A stretch of DNA of 64,000 bases, taken from Candidatus Gastranaerophilales bacterium. Its GTDB lineage: Bacteria; Cyanobacteriota; Vampirovibrionia; Gastranaerophilales; Gastranaerophilaceae. The notes beneath the pieces are model-generated. The model worked only from the letters and a program-made list of their open reading frames with translations, did no database searches and had not been told where the DNA came from. This document shows, piece by piece, positions 51,767-60,209 of the stretch. The DNA is taken from the NCBI GenBank assembly GCA_944326585.1, contig CALVEN010000004.1, positions 1 through 64,000 of the forward strand, read 5' to 3'. The first letter of the stretch is position 1; every line of letters begins with the position of its first letter. The position numbers and the translations under genes were made by a program.

Positions 51767-53293
51767 ATGAGTTACTACTATTTCAACGGAGGCGTTTCAT
51801 CACGCGACTTATATATATTAAGTGCAGCCGCAACGGGCGCAGCGATTAACCGTGCAAGCTCAGCAGAAGAACTCAAAAGTTATATGCTCTGGGGCGGCGG
51901 AATCATGGCTGCACCGGTAGCCTGGAAAATGGGCAAAGGCATTATTTGGGATTTTCCGAAATGGACATACCAGCACAGAAACAATCTTATTCCGGATATA
52001 AAAAGCGCTTATCATAATGCAGTGCAGCCGACTATTTTCAATCCGGAAACAAGAAAAGCAATGAAAGGTCATTATAGAGAAGCAATCAACGATACATATT
52101 ACAGAAATAAAATAAAAGAATTTACAGTACCTAAATTTGATGTAAACACACCTCAAGGTGCAAAACAGGCTGAAATATACAAAGATGTTAACAGATTAAT
52201 AGAAGAATCAAAAGGCTTAAAAGGTAAAGAACTTGCAGCAAAAGTAAAAGAAATTGAAATTGCGGGAACAAAAGCTAAAATTGCTTTAAACGAAGCAAAA
52301 GCTGCAGGAGAAATAACAAGAAACAGCGCAATGGGAAAAGCAGCCTCATGGATAAAAACAAAATCCGGTGCAAGAAAACTTGAAACAAAAGTTTTGGAAG
52401 GCACAATGAGCGGCAATAAAGTTGTCAAAACATTATCAAAAGGTGCAAAAGCAGGCGGCTCAATGGCATTAATTTCAGCTGCAATTGAAGTTCCCAACGT
52501 TGTTAAAACATATAAAGAACTCGGACCTGAAAAGGGCAGAAAACAATTAGGCAAATCAGCCGTGAAAGTAGCGGCAGAAACTGCCGGTTACGTTGTAGGC
52601 GCGAAAGTAGGCGGTATTGCAGGCGCTAAAATAGGCGCGGCAATTGGTACCTGCTTCGGACCTATCGGAACTGCAGTTGGCGGCGTTGTCGGTACACTTG
52701 TCGGCGTAGCATGCGGTATTTTCGGCAGCTGGCTTGCAAGAAAAGGGGCTGAAGCAATTGTAGGCAAGGATGAACTTGAAATCGCTCAAGAAGAACAAAC
52801 AAAACAACTTGCCGAAGCCGCAAAAAATAATCCTGAACTTCAGGCCGAACTTGCAATAACTGCAGCCGAGAATCTTCAGGCAGGTAACGTAGCATCGGAA
52901 GAAGATGCTCAGGCAATTGCTCAAAGTGTTGATAAAGTTGTAGCATCACTTACAAATACAACAGACGCTGTTCCGGCAGAAAGTACAGAAACAACACCTG
53001 CCGTTACAACACCCGGTGCAACTACTGGAACTCCTGCAGCACCTGCAACAACTGACAACACAACAACATTCAAGCCTGATGCAGGTATGAACGCATTATT
53101 CGCTCTCGCTGACGGCAATGTATCAACAACAGGGTACACTGGCAATCCGTTTATGATGGGCAACACAATGTTCAACCCGTTCATGAATAATTATTCAAAC
53201 CCGTTTATGATGGGCGGTATGTTCAATCCGTATATGAACAATACAATGTTTTTTAATCCATTTATGATGAATTACGGCAACCTCGCAGCATAA
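51767..53293 (+). CDS. Glycine-zipper protein of unknown function, paralogue 2, with NPFM repeats
   Basis: Function unknown. 508 residues. An Ala-rich helical N-terminus and charged middle, then SMALISAAIEVPNVVKTYKEL (parallel to paralogue 1) and a Gly/Ala zipper region (about 270-325: VGAKVGGIAGAKIGAAIG). A Thr/Pro/Ala-rich linker lies at about 395-430. The tail (about 458-508) has five N-P-[FY]-M-[MN] units roughly 9-12 residues apart. The layout (hydrophobic zipper, disordered linker, repeat tail) suggests a surface or secreted role, but no export signal is visible. Ribosome site GGGGA. Confidence 0.7.
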   Translation: MSYYYFNGGVSSRDLYILSAAATGAAINRASSAEELKSYMLWGGGIMAAPVAWKMGKGIIWDFPKWTYQHRNNLIPDIKSAYHNAVQPTIFNPETRKAMKGHYREAINDTYYRNKIKEFTVPKFDVNTPQGAKQAEIYKDVNRLIEESKGLKGKELAAKVKEIEIAGTKAKIALNEAKAAGEITRNSAMGKAASWIKTKSGARKLETKVLEGTMSGNKVVKTLSKGAKAGGSMALISAAIEVPNVVKTYKELGPEKGRKQLGKSAVKVAAETAGYVVGAKVGGIAGAKIGAAIGTCFGPIGTAVGGVVGTLVGVACGIFGSWLARKGAEAIVGKDELEIAQEEQTKQLAEAAKNNPELQAELAITAAENLQAGNVASEEDAQAIAQSVDKVVASLTNTTDAVPAESTETTPAVTTPGATTGTPAAPATTDNTTTFKPDAGMNALFALADGNVSTTGYTGNPFMMGNTMFNPFMNNYSNPFMMGGMFNPYMNNTMFFNPFMMNYGNLAA

Positions 53294-53296
53294 ATA

Positions 53297-53323
53297 AAAG
53301 ACCGGCTTGTACCGGTCTTTTTA
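53297..53323. terminator. Bidirectional terminator
   Basis: AAAGACCGG/CCGGTCTTT stem (53297-53305 and 53312-53320), loop CTTGTA, T-run right and A-run left. It separates paralogue 2 from the small converging gene. Confidence 0.88.
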
Positions 53324-53327
53324 ATTT

Positions 53328-53501
53328 TTATAGTGAAGTAACATTATAATCACGTTCGGCAAGAGATGATGAAGTGTCAAAGATTTTCGTAAAAAATCTT
53401 TCTAATGCTGCTTCCATACCTTTGATTTCTTCTTTCAAAGAATCAAATCCACCCTTTTTGGCATCAGTAATAACATTTGAAAAAATTTCTTCTTGATACA
53501 T
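53328..53501 (-). CDS. Small hypothetical protein, 57 residues
   Basis: Not recognised. Start ATG 53501 (MYQEEIFSNV) has AGGAG seven bases upstream; an in-frame start at 53525 has none. Acidic/amphipathic helix throughout (FDSLKEEIKGMEAALERFF), ending SLAERDYNVTSL. It lies between two terminators, so it is expressed alone. No membrane helix. Confidence 0.55.
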   Translation of the reverse strand: MYQEEIFSNVITDAKKGGFDSLKEEIKGMEAALERFFTKIFDTSSSLAERDYNVTSL

Positions 53502-53651
53502 TATTATACTCCTATCTATCTTCACATAGATATATACGTATTTTTATGCCGCAAACTTTAATTTTTTAAACAATATTGTTACAAAATTTAGTATAACGGG
53601 AAAATTTTAATAGTTTAAAGTAAAATATTAATAATGTAAGAGGAAGTTGTA

Positions 53652-54485
53652 ATGAAAGATTTTCAGTTAACCAGTTATGATTATTATTCAAGCCGTCGGG
53701 ATATGGAAGTAATTTCACAGATTGTAGAGGCTTTAAAAAAAGTTTTGGAGGAAGATAAGCACGCTGTGCAGCCCCTGTTTTTAAAGACATCGGAAAATCT
53801 TATTCTTAATATTGCGAGAAAAGTTGTTCAGGAAAAGAAGAAAACATTTTTAATCGGCATCACCGGTGAAAGCGCTTCCGGTAAAACGGTTTTTGTAGAT
53901 AATACAATAAAAGCCTGCGTAAAAGACAAAAAAGAAGGTATATATACGGTAATCCGCTGCGATGATTACTACAAAGACACCTCTAAAGAATTACAGGAAG
54001 CCGGAAGCTACGAAGAACTTTTTAAAACAGGTTTCAGCTTTGACACTCCGAAAGCAATTGATCTGGATTTAATGAAAGAACATCTGCTGGAGTTAAAGGC
54101 AGGAAGAAGCGTAACCTCGCCCAAATACGATTTTGTAACCTGCATTTCAGACCCTAACGGAGATTTTAAAAAACCGGCAAAAGTTGTTTTGACTGAAGGG
54201 CTTTATGTACTAAATAACGGGCTTGCTGATATAATGGATGTAAAAGTTTATGTATTTACTCCGCTTGAAGTTATTAAAGACCGCTGGTATAAACGTGCCG
54301 CGCTTCGCGGAAAGACAGGAACCGCTGCCGATATGCAGTTTCAAGACGTCAATAAAACCGCACAGGAATATATCAGACCTAATTACCAGATAGCGGATGC
54401 TGTCATTAACGGTATGGTCAGCCAGGAATATATCCGGCAAATTACGGATAAAATATTTAAGGTTTTACACGATATTGATTATTAA
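53652..54485 (+). CDS. Uridine kinase/phosphoribulokinase-family protein
   Basis: 277 residues. P-loop GITGESASGKTVF (about 73-85), then CDDYYKD (substrate Asp), FDTPKAIDLDLMKEHL, SPKYDF and VVLTEGLYVLN match the uridine kinase fold. An N-terminal extension of about 65 residues precedes the P-loop. ATP-dependent phosphorylation of uridine is the usual activity; other small-molecule substrates are possible. Ribosome site GAGGAAG. It is a single gene closed by a strong terminator. Confidence 0.82.
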   Translation: MKDFQLTSYDYYSSRRDMEVISQIVEALKKVLEEDKHAVQPLFLKTSENLILNIARKVVQEKKKTFLIGITGESASGKTVFVDNTIKACVKDKKEGIYTVIRCDDYYKDTSKELQEAGSYEELFKTGFSFDTPKAIDLDLMKEHLLELKAGRSVTSPKYDFVTCISDPNGDFKKPAKVVLTEGLYVLNNGLADIMDVKVYVFTPLEVIKDRWYKRAALRGKTGTAADMQFQDVNKTAQEYIRPNYQIADAVINGMVSQEYIRQITDKIFKVLHDIDY

Positions 54486-54513
54486 AAAAAAGGCGCTTGA
54501 AGCGCCTTTTTTA
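54486..54513. terminator. Bidirectional terminator
   Basis: AGGCGCT-TGA-AGCGCCT with A-run left and T-run right. It ends the kinase gene (+) and the small Cys-rich gene (-), whose stop is inside it. Confidence 0.9.
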
Positions 54514-54780
54514 GTAACTCATCCTCCGGCAAGGGCAAGTTTCTTCAGTGTTGAAGGCTTTTGTACACTTGTCGCAATTCGGTACAATTTTAACCTTTTG
54601 GCAAGGGTCGCATTTAGCTTTTTTAACCTTGTGGCATTTTACTTTTTCACACTTATTGCAGTTCCTGAACCCCGTAAACGGATTCAAACTGCCTATACCG
54701 TCATAAGTCCAGGCAAAAGCGCCCTGAGCCGGCAAGAAGAAAAATGCAAATAAAGCTAGTGATGCAAGTGTTTTTTTCAT
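54511..54780 (-). CDS. Small secreted cysteine-rich protein
   Basis: Function unknown. 89 residues. A clear Sec signal peptide (KKTLASLALFAFFFLPAQGAFA, cut after about residue 23) and a mature part of about 66 residues with ten Cys, mostly in C-x-x-C pairs (CNKC, CDPC, CDKC) mixed with many Lys, plus CPC near the end. It could bind a metal or form disulfides outside the cell. GIGSLNPFTGFRNC follows the signal. Ribosome site AAAGGAG. Confidence 0.75.
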   Translation of the reverse strand: MKKTLASLALFAFFFLPAQGAFAWTYDGIGSLNPFTGFRNCNKCEKVKCHKVKKAKCDPCQKVKIVPNCDKCTKAFNTEETCPCRRMSY

Positions 54781-54907
54781 AATTTACTCCTTTTTTAAAA
54801 TAGCCGAACCGTATCAGCCACATTACCATTTTAAACTTGCAAATTGATATTACCACACCGCATAAGGCAATATAAACTAAACAAAAGGAGTTAACAAAAA
54901 GTGCAAT

Positions 54908-54943
54908 AAAAAAGCGAACCTCAAATAAAGAAGTTCGCTTTTT
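54908..54943. terminator. Terminator downstream of SLH-domain gene
   Basis: AAAAAAGCGAAC/GTTCGCTTTTT with a 13-base loop. On the minus strand the hairpin is followed by TTTTTTATT, ending the gene that stops at 54963. The 120 bases between here and the small secreted gene hold nothing else recognised. Confidence 0.8.
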
Positions 54944-54962
54944 CAAATTTTAATCAAGCATA

Positions 54963-56249
54963 TTATTTAACAATGCTTGCGTCATCACAGAGGATAACGT
55001 AAATTTGTTCGCCTGATTTAGCGTGATATTTAAGACCGGGAGTTACAAGTCCTAATACCAAACCAACGCCGGCACCGATAGGAGCACCGATAGCGATACC
55101 TTTACCTATTTCAGCAGGGTTCGGAATAAATGCGAAACCTACACCGGCACCTGTACCGACAGCACCGAGACCAACTGTCCACAATGCAACTTTACCGGCA
55201 GTCATCCACGGTCCTTCTTTCAAAGCATAATGTTTGTAGAAAGGTTTAGCGTTCAAATCAACGGTTTTACCGTCAGGCATGCAAACTTCGTTTAATTGAA
55301 TATAAACGCGAGCATTTCTGTTGAACCATTTTTGAGGAACAACTTCCAACACTTTACCTGTGAAAACTGAATTTGCCGGGAACAATACAGTTCCTTCTTC
55401 AGTGCAAATATCCTGCGGAGCAATAAATTTAACATTATCGCCTGCAGATGCGATTTCAGATCTGAATTTATCGGTAAAAGCAACTGCAAGAACGTTACCG
55501 CTTAATACAATGCTTCTTTTGTTAGTAATTTTAACCGAATGATTCGGAGCATTTTTCTTCATGTTCAAATGCTCGATAGCAATAACTTTTTCCAAATCAG
55601 GACCTACATATTCTTCTTTAACAAGACCGATTTTGTCTTTTAATCTTGCAAGAAGAACAGCAGCTTCCGCTCTTGTCAAATCGTCATTCGGACGCAATTC
55701 GTTAGCGTTCGGATAGTTTACGTAAATACCGTAAGCCAAAGATTTTGCATAAGGTCTTTTAGCCCATTGAGCAACCTGATCAGCATCAGAGAAATTATTC
55801 AGGATAGCAACATCAGCTGCGCCGTCTTTTGTAATATGGCTGATAACAGATTGAACTTCAGATCTTGTCATGACTTTTTGAGGTTTGAAAGTTCTGTCGG
55901 GATAACCGTATACCAAACCTAATTGCTGAGAGCGTAAAATGTCAGCGTAATCAGCATTTGATGATGAAACATCAGTAAAGATGTTTTTAATGTTAACGTT
56001 CAAATTGTCATTTGATAAAACTTTCAACAAAGCTTTAACAAACTCAACTCTCTGAACAGTATCTTCCGGATAGAAATTACCGGCATCGTCAAGTGTCATG
56101 ATATTGTCAGCGACGACTTCAACAATTTCCGGTTTTGCCCAGTAATCTTTACTTACGTCCATAATTTTTACGGACTGAGCCGCCAATACCGGAAGAACGT
56201 TCCAGGCTAACAAACTGAAAGCCATTAAACCAGCTAAAAATTTTTTCAT
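54963..56249 (-). CDS. S-layer homology (SLH) domain envelope protein
   Basis: 428 residues from ATG 56249, which has AGAAGGAAG upstream and begins a Sec signal peptide (KKFLAGLMAFSLLAWNVLPVLAA); a longer frame start is rejected. Three SLH motifs cover about 30-200 (DVSKDYWAKPEIVEVV; FTDV...GYPDRTFKPQKVMTR; FSDADQVAQWAKRPYAKSL...RPNDDLTRAEA). SLH domains anchor to cell-wall polymers, and in cyanobacteria often occur with outer membrane porins. Here no beta-barrel follows. The C-terminal half has a Gly-rich zipper (about 375-410: GLGAVGTGAGVGF). Strong promoter. Confidence 0.88.
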   Translation of the reverse strand: MKKFLAGLMAFSLLAWNVLPVLAAQSVKIMDVSKDYWAKPEIVEVVADNIMTLDDAGNFYPEDTVQRVEFVKALLKVLSNDNLNVNIKNIFTDVSSSNADYADILRSQQLGLVYGYPDRTFKPQKVMTRSEVQSVISHITKDGAADVAILNNFSDADQVAQWAKRPYAKSLAYGIYVNYPNANELRPNDDLTRAEAAVLLARLKDKIGLVKEEYVGPDLEKVIAIEHLNMKKNAPNHSVKITNKRSIVLSGNVLAVAFTDKFRSEIASAGDNVKFIAPQDICTEEGTVLFPANSVFTGKVLEVVPQKWFNRNARVYIQLNEVCMPDGKTVDLNAKPFYKHYALKEGPWMTAGKVALWTVGLGAVGTGAGVGFAFIPNPAEIGKGIAIGAPIGAGVGLVLGLVTPGLKYHAKSGEQIYVILCDDASIVK

Positions 56250-56293
56250 TTTGATCTTCCTTCTCTTACCACTAGTAAACAATTTTTTTTTAT

Positions 56294-56322
56294 AGTATAA
56301 CTTAATTAACATGATTTGTAAA
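56294..56322 (-). promoter_or_regulatory. Promoter of SLH-domain gene
   Basis: On the minus strand, -35 TTTACA (56317-56322), 17-bp spacer, -10 TATACT (56294-56299), about 45 bases before ATG 56249. Confidence 0.7.
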
Positions 56323-56362
56323 GTCTTAATCATGATTTAAATATACATTGGAGGAGACGCGA

Positions 56363-57799
56363 ATGGAAGATTATACAATGACCAAAATTGTTGCTACACT
56401 TGGCCCCGCAAGCAACACTAAAGAAAAAATACGCGAACTTTTCAACGCAGGCGTCACAATGTTCAGAATAAATTCATCACACGAAACGCCTGAAGTTCAC
56501 CAGAAAACTCTGGATTTAATACGTGAAATTGAAAAAGAAGAAAAAAAACTTATCCCTGTACTTTTAGATCTTCAGGGCCCTAAAATCCGGCTTGGAATAC
56601 TTGACGCTCCCATAGAAATCAAAAAGGGCGAAATACTGAAATTCCGGCATCAGGACAATCAAACAGAAGATATTATTCCGGTTGATTATGCAGGGATAGC
56701 AAAAGATGTTAAAAAAGGCGAAAAAATACTTATTGACGACGGCAAAATTCAATTAGAAGTAGAAAAAGTCGAAGGAGATGTCATTTTCGCAAAAGTTTTA
56801 ACAGACGGACTTTTGAAACAGAGAAAAGGAATAAATATTCCGGGTTCCACGGGCAGCATTGACGTTTTGACCGAACGCGACAAAATATTCATTGATTTTG
56901 CGGTTAAAAATAACATTGACTACATCGGACTTTCTTTTGTAAGAACCCCCGATGATGTCGCAAAACTCAGAGAAATTCTGCGGTCAAAAAACAGTGACAT
57001 AAGAATTATATCCAAAATTGAAAAACCTCAGGCTGTTGATAATATTGATGAAATTATTGAACTTTCCGACGGAATCATGGTTGCCAGAGGCGATTTAGGA
57101 ATTGAAATTTCGACCGAAAAAGTTCCTATTGTCCAGAAAACAATAATCAAAAAAGCAAATTTCAAAAGTAAAGCCGTAATTGTCGCGACACAAATGCTTG
57201 AAAGCATGATAGAAAACCCGATTCCGACCCGCGCGGAAGCCTCTGACGTTGCCAATGCGATTTTAGACGGAACTGATGCGATAATGCTTTCAGGAGAAAC
57301 TGCCGCAGGCAAATATCCGGTGGAAGCAGTTAAAATGATGAAATTAATTGCAGAAAATGCCGAAAACAGCCTGTTTTTACACCACAACTGTTTCCCGAAA
57401 AGAATGATTGACCAGAACAATACTCAGGCAATGGCAATAGGCATGGCGCTTTCAGACATGATTAAAAAAGTTCCTAACATAAAAGCAATTGTTGCCCTGA
57501 CGGGTAGCGGATTTACTCCCGTATTTTTATCCGAAAGCAAACCGTCTGTCCCTATTCTTGCCTGCTGTCCGGATTTAAAAATCTGCAGAGCTATCAAATT
57601 ATACAGAGCGGTTTTCCCGATTACATTCAAATTTGAAAGAAAAATTGACCGCTCTTCACTCGACAGAATGGATAAATTTCTGATGAAAAAACTTAACTTC
57701 AATTCTCAAGATACCGTAATCATAACGGGTTCCGTCCCGAATGTCCTTGTCGGCGGAACAAATTTCATCAAAATCCACAAAATCGACGAAACAGCATAA
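56363..57799 (+). CDS. pyk: Pyruvate kinase
   Basis: 478 residues from ATG 56363, preceded by GGAGGAG; an in-frame TTG at 56348 lies inside that site and is rejected. Motifs: MTKIVATLGPAS (about 6-17), FRINSSHE, LLDLQGPKIRLG, the active-site ISKIEKPQAV and MVARGDLGIEI, then ATQMLESMI and MLSGETAAGKYPVEAV. Makes ATP and pyruvate from phosphoenolpyruvate. The C-terminal domain is complete (GSVPNVLVGGTN), without the extra phosphotransferase-like domain of some Bacillus enzymes. Followed by a terminator. Confidence 0.97.
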   Translation: MEDYTMTKIVATLGPASNTKEKIRELFNAGVTMFRINSSHETPEVHQKTLDLIREIEKEEKKLIPVLLDLQGPKIRLGILDAPIEIKKGEILKFRHQDNQTEDIIPVDYAGIAKDVKKGEKILIDDGKIQLEVEKVEGDVIFAKVLTDGLLKQRKGINIPGSTGSIDVLTERDKIFIDFAVKNNIDYIGLSFVRTPDDVAKLREILRSKNSDIRIISKIEKPQAVDNIDEIIELSDGIMVARGDLGIEISTEKVPIVQKTIIKKANFKSKAVIVATQMLESMIENPIPTRAEASDVANAILDGTDAIMLSGETAAGKYPVEAVKMMKLIAENAENSLFLHHNCFPKRMIDQNNTQAMAIGMALSDMIKKVPNIKAIVALTGSGFTPVFLSESKPSVPILACCPDLKICRAIKLYRAVFPITFKFERKIDRSSLDRMDKFLMKKLNFNSQDTVIITGSVPNVLVGGTNFIKIHKIDETA

Positions 57800-57803
57800 A
57801 AAA

Positions 57804-57833
57804 AAGCCCCTTTTAAGGGGCTTAAATTTTTCT
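57804..57833 (+). terminator. Terminator of pyk
   Basis: AAGCCCC/GGGGCTT stem (57804-57823) with a TTTTAA loop, followed by AAATTTTT. Confidence 0.85.
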
Positions 57834-57995
57834 CTAGGAAATAGGAATAGGAAGTAGTCTCTCTTCACTTAAACGGAAATAATCTCTCTCTTAACATCTC
57901 TCGTGTTAATTTAATGTTCTTATATATATAAAGTATATACTTTTTATTTAAATTCAGTAATAGTATTTTTTGTTACAAAAATTAATATTAAGAAT

Positions 57996-58024
57996 TTGCA
58001 CAGAAAAGGTGTTTGTAATACAAT
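57996..58024 (+). promoter_or_regulatory. Promoter of small gene at 58050
   Basis: -35 TTGCAC (57996-58001), 17-bp spacer, -10 TACAAT (58019-58024). Start expected near 58031. The 57834-57995 stretch upstream has only small inverted repeats (TTAACA/TGTTAA at 57891-57909; AAAGTATATACTTT at 57930-57943) and no gene. Confidence 0.65.
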
Positions 58025-58049
58025 AAACATGAAATTGGGGTTAAAGAAA

Positions 58050-58226
58050 ATGCTGGTATCTTCAATAGCAAAACTAAATGCTGTTAAAAATATTCCGACT
58101 TACAAAAAAGATAATGCATTTAACGGGGACAAAAATGCTGCGGGTTCGGAAATGCCGCATAATGAGATTAAATCAAACGCAATGCCCAAAAACAAAAAAG
58201 AGCATAAGCTTTGTTTTTTTGCCTGA
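58050..58226 (+). CDS. Small hypothetical protein with AFNG tag
   Basis: 58 residues (MLVSSIAKLNAVKNIPTYKK...). The N-terminal polar stretch ends DNAFNGDKN, matching the F-[TN]-G tag at about 23-26. The rest is Lys/Asn-rich and probably disordered, ending LCFFA. A good promoter places the mRNA start near 58031, and GGGG lies eight to nine bases before ATG 58050. The earlier ATG at 58029 would lie at or before the mRNA start. The stop abuts the stop of the converging transporter gene. Confidence 0.5.
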   Translation: MLVSSIAKLNAVKNIPTYKKDNAFNGDKNAAGSEMPHNEIKSNAMPKNKKEHKLCFFA

Positions 58227-59381
58227 TTATTTAAATAAATATCTGACAAAAACCGAAAACATTGCAGGAATTACCGAAACACCCAAAAGAACGTTAGTAA
58301 TACCGAATTTTTGGGCGACATAACCGTTTAGAGACATAATAAGTGCGACAATTCCCCAGGAAAAACCGTTAATAAATCCGCCGATAATGCTTTTATATTC
58401 AGGGATAATACTCTGCGCCATATTCATAGTGACAGGCACCGCAAGCATAGTGACAAATCCCATTACAAAATAAACAGCAAAAGAAAACGCAGGAAAAGCC
58501 TTATAAGTCAAAACAAACAAAAACATCAAAGGTAAAGTTGATATCATGGAAAAGTAAAACACATTACGGGTTCCGACAAGCTTTTCGAATTTGTTGCTGA
58601 GCATTGAGCCTATTCCGCCCACGAAAATAAACACAAATAATGCTGCACCAATGAAAAACGGCGAATATCCCATATCTTTCCATAAAAACGGCAAAAGGAT
58701 AAAACAGGACGTTGATATTAAAGATTTCAGCATTGAAATCACATTCAAAATATTCAACTTTCTGTTTGAAAGTATCGCTTTAAATGCGGGTTTCAGCTCA
58801 TAATGCGGCTTAACAAGTCTCAAATTAGACATTTTAGGTACAAACTTAAACATCAACCCTACCCAGAAAAGACCTATTAAAGACAAGACAGGCATTTTAT
58901 TCAGTCCCCAGAATTGTGCGACATAAGCCGACAACAGCGGTCCGACCGAATAGCCAAGAGTTCCCATTCCGAGGAAAATTCCCATATATTTAACTCTGTC
59001 GGATCCGGAGAATTTATTTGCAAGCCCGAGTGCTTGAGGGTGAAAAAGGCTTGAGCCGAGGCTTCCGAGGATAATAAAAACAATCATAACCGGCAAAGTC
59101 TCAGACGCCGGCGCAAACGGTATAAAACATGATGTAAAAAGCAACCCCCAGAAAATAAAGGCTCGCTTGAGCATGTTATCTGCAAAAAACCCGAAAATCG
59201 GCTGCAAAAGCGACGAAAAAATATGCGACATACTCAAAACAACAGTCGCAACCGCCATAGAAATCCCGATTTTTGCGGCTATAAACGGCATAATCGGGTT
59301 CAAAAATCCCGTATAAATATCATTAACAAAATGTGCACCGCCAAGCCAGATGCGGGGTAATTTCCCTGAATTTACTTTCAT
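58227..59381 (-). CDS. MFS transporter, fosmidomycin-resistance-like
   Basis: 384 residues with about 12 membrane helices. The start LPRIWLGGAHFVNDIYTGFLN and the segment LGSLGSSLFHPQALGLA are typical of the fosmidomycin resistance (Fsr) branch of the major facilitator superfamily. It presumably exports a small molecule; the substrate is unknown. No ribosome site; the promoter places the mRNA start at the ATG. Confidence 0.85.
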   Translation of the reverse strand: MKVNSGKLPRIWLGGAHFVNDIYTGFLNPIMPFIAAKIGISMAVATVVLSMSHIFSSLLQPIFGFFADNMLKRAFIFWGLLFTSCFIPFAPASETLPVMIVFIILGSLGSSLFHPQALGLANKFSGSDRVKYMGIFLGMGTLGYSVGPLLSAYVAQFWGLNKMPVLSLIGLFWVGLMFKFVPKMSNLRLVKPHYELKPAFKAILSNRKLNILNVISMLKSLISTSCFILLPFLWKDMGYSPFFIGAALFVFIFVGGIGSMLSNKFEKLVGTRNVFYFSMISTLPLMFLFVLTYKAFPAFSFAVYFVMGFVTMLAVPVTMNMAQSIIPEYKSIIGGFINGFSWGIVALIMSLNGYVAQKFGITNVLLGVSVIPAMFSVFVRYLFK

Positions 59382-59387
59382 AAAAGT

Positions 59388-59416
59388 ATTATTTAAAAAA
59401 CAAATTAAAAAATCAA
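59388..59416 (-). promoter_or_regulatory. Promoter of MFS gene, predicted leaderless
   Basis: On the minus strand, -35 TTGATT (59411-59416), 17-bp spacer, -10 AATAAT (59388-59393), then six bases to ATG 59381. Confidence 0.5.
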
Positions 59417-59423
59417 TTAGGTA

Positions 59424-60209
59424 TTATGTTGATTTATTATACTTTAGAACAATTAAACCGCCAACTGCCGCGAAAATAATGATAAAGGAAACCCACTGCG
59501 CGACAGGAATTCCTGCGAAATTAAGCACACTGTCAATCCTGAAACTTTCAACAAAAATTCTGACAACGGAATATAAAATTAAATACCAGAAAAACGCATA
59601 GCCAGAGCACCTGTGTGTTTTTCTTAATATAAAAAGCAAGATAAAAAATACAACCAAATCCAAAACAGATTCATACAAAAAAGCAGGATGAAAAAGTTCG
59701 GAATCAAAATATTGAAGCGGCCGTTTTTCCATTGGAATATAAACGCCCCAGCCCGCACCTGTCGGGTAGCCAAAGGCTTCGGAATTAAAGAAATTTCCCC
59801 ATCTGCCGACAGATTGTGCCAGAATAACAGAACATGCCAGCACATCCAGAAGCCTTAACAAATTAACACGATATTTTTTAGCAAGAAAGTAAAACGTAAT
59901 AATTCCAGCAATAAGCATGCCATGAATTGACAACCCGCCCTGACGGATATCAAAAATTTCCAAAGGATTATGTATATAGTAGGGATAATTTACAATACAA
60001 TAATAAAGCCGTGCGCCAAGTATCCCGGCAATGATTACTGCAGGCGAATTATCAACAAAAAAGTTTTCGGGTACATCAGAAAACTTTTTCGCGAGGATTT
60101 CTGCCGTACACACACCCAAAAATACGGCAAACGCAAGAATTATCCCGTATGAATATACAGGAAAATTAAAAATATAAAAGGCAATCTCTCCGGGGGATTG
60201 AATTATCAT
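59424..60209 (-). CDS. lgt: Prolipoprotein diacylglyceryl transferase
   Basis: 261 residues with about 7 membrane helices. Adds diacylglycerol to the lipobox Cys of prolipoproteins. Motifs: VYSYGIILAFAVFLG, GARLYYCIVNYP, RQGGLSIHG (catalytic His region) and the Lgt signature AQSVGRWGNFFNSEAFG. The start overlaps by 4 bases the end of a lipoprotein gene upstream, so enzyme and a likely substrate are made together. Confidence 0.96.
   Translation of the reverse strand: MIIQSPGEIAFYIFNFPVYSYGIILAFAVFLGVCTAEILAKKFSDVPENFFVDNSPAVIIAGILGARLYYCIVNYPYYIHNPLEIFDIRQGGLSIHGMLIAGIITFYFLAKKYRVNLLRLLDVLACSVILAQSVGRWGNFFNSEAFGYPTGAGWGVYIPMEKRPLQYFDSELFHPAFLYESVLDLVVFFILLFILRKTHRCSGYAFFWYLILYSVVRIFVESFRIDSVLNFAGIPVAQWVSFIIIFAAVGGLIVLKYNKST

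Noticed and set aside
52153..52554. 133-residue antisense frame in the second glycine-zipper gene
   Set aside because: Inside a larger conserved-looking gene with a good ribosome site; Ala/Gly-rich sense sequence leaves the complement open by chance.
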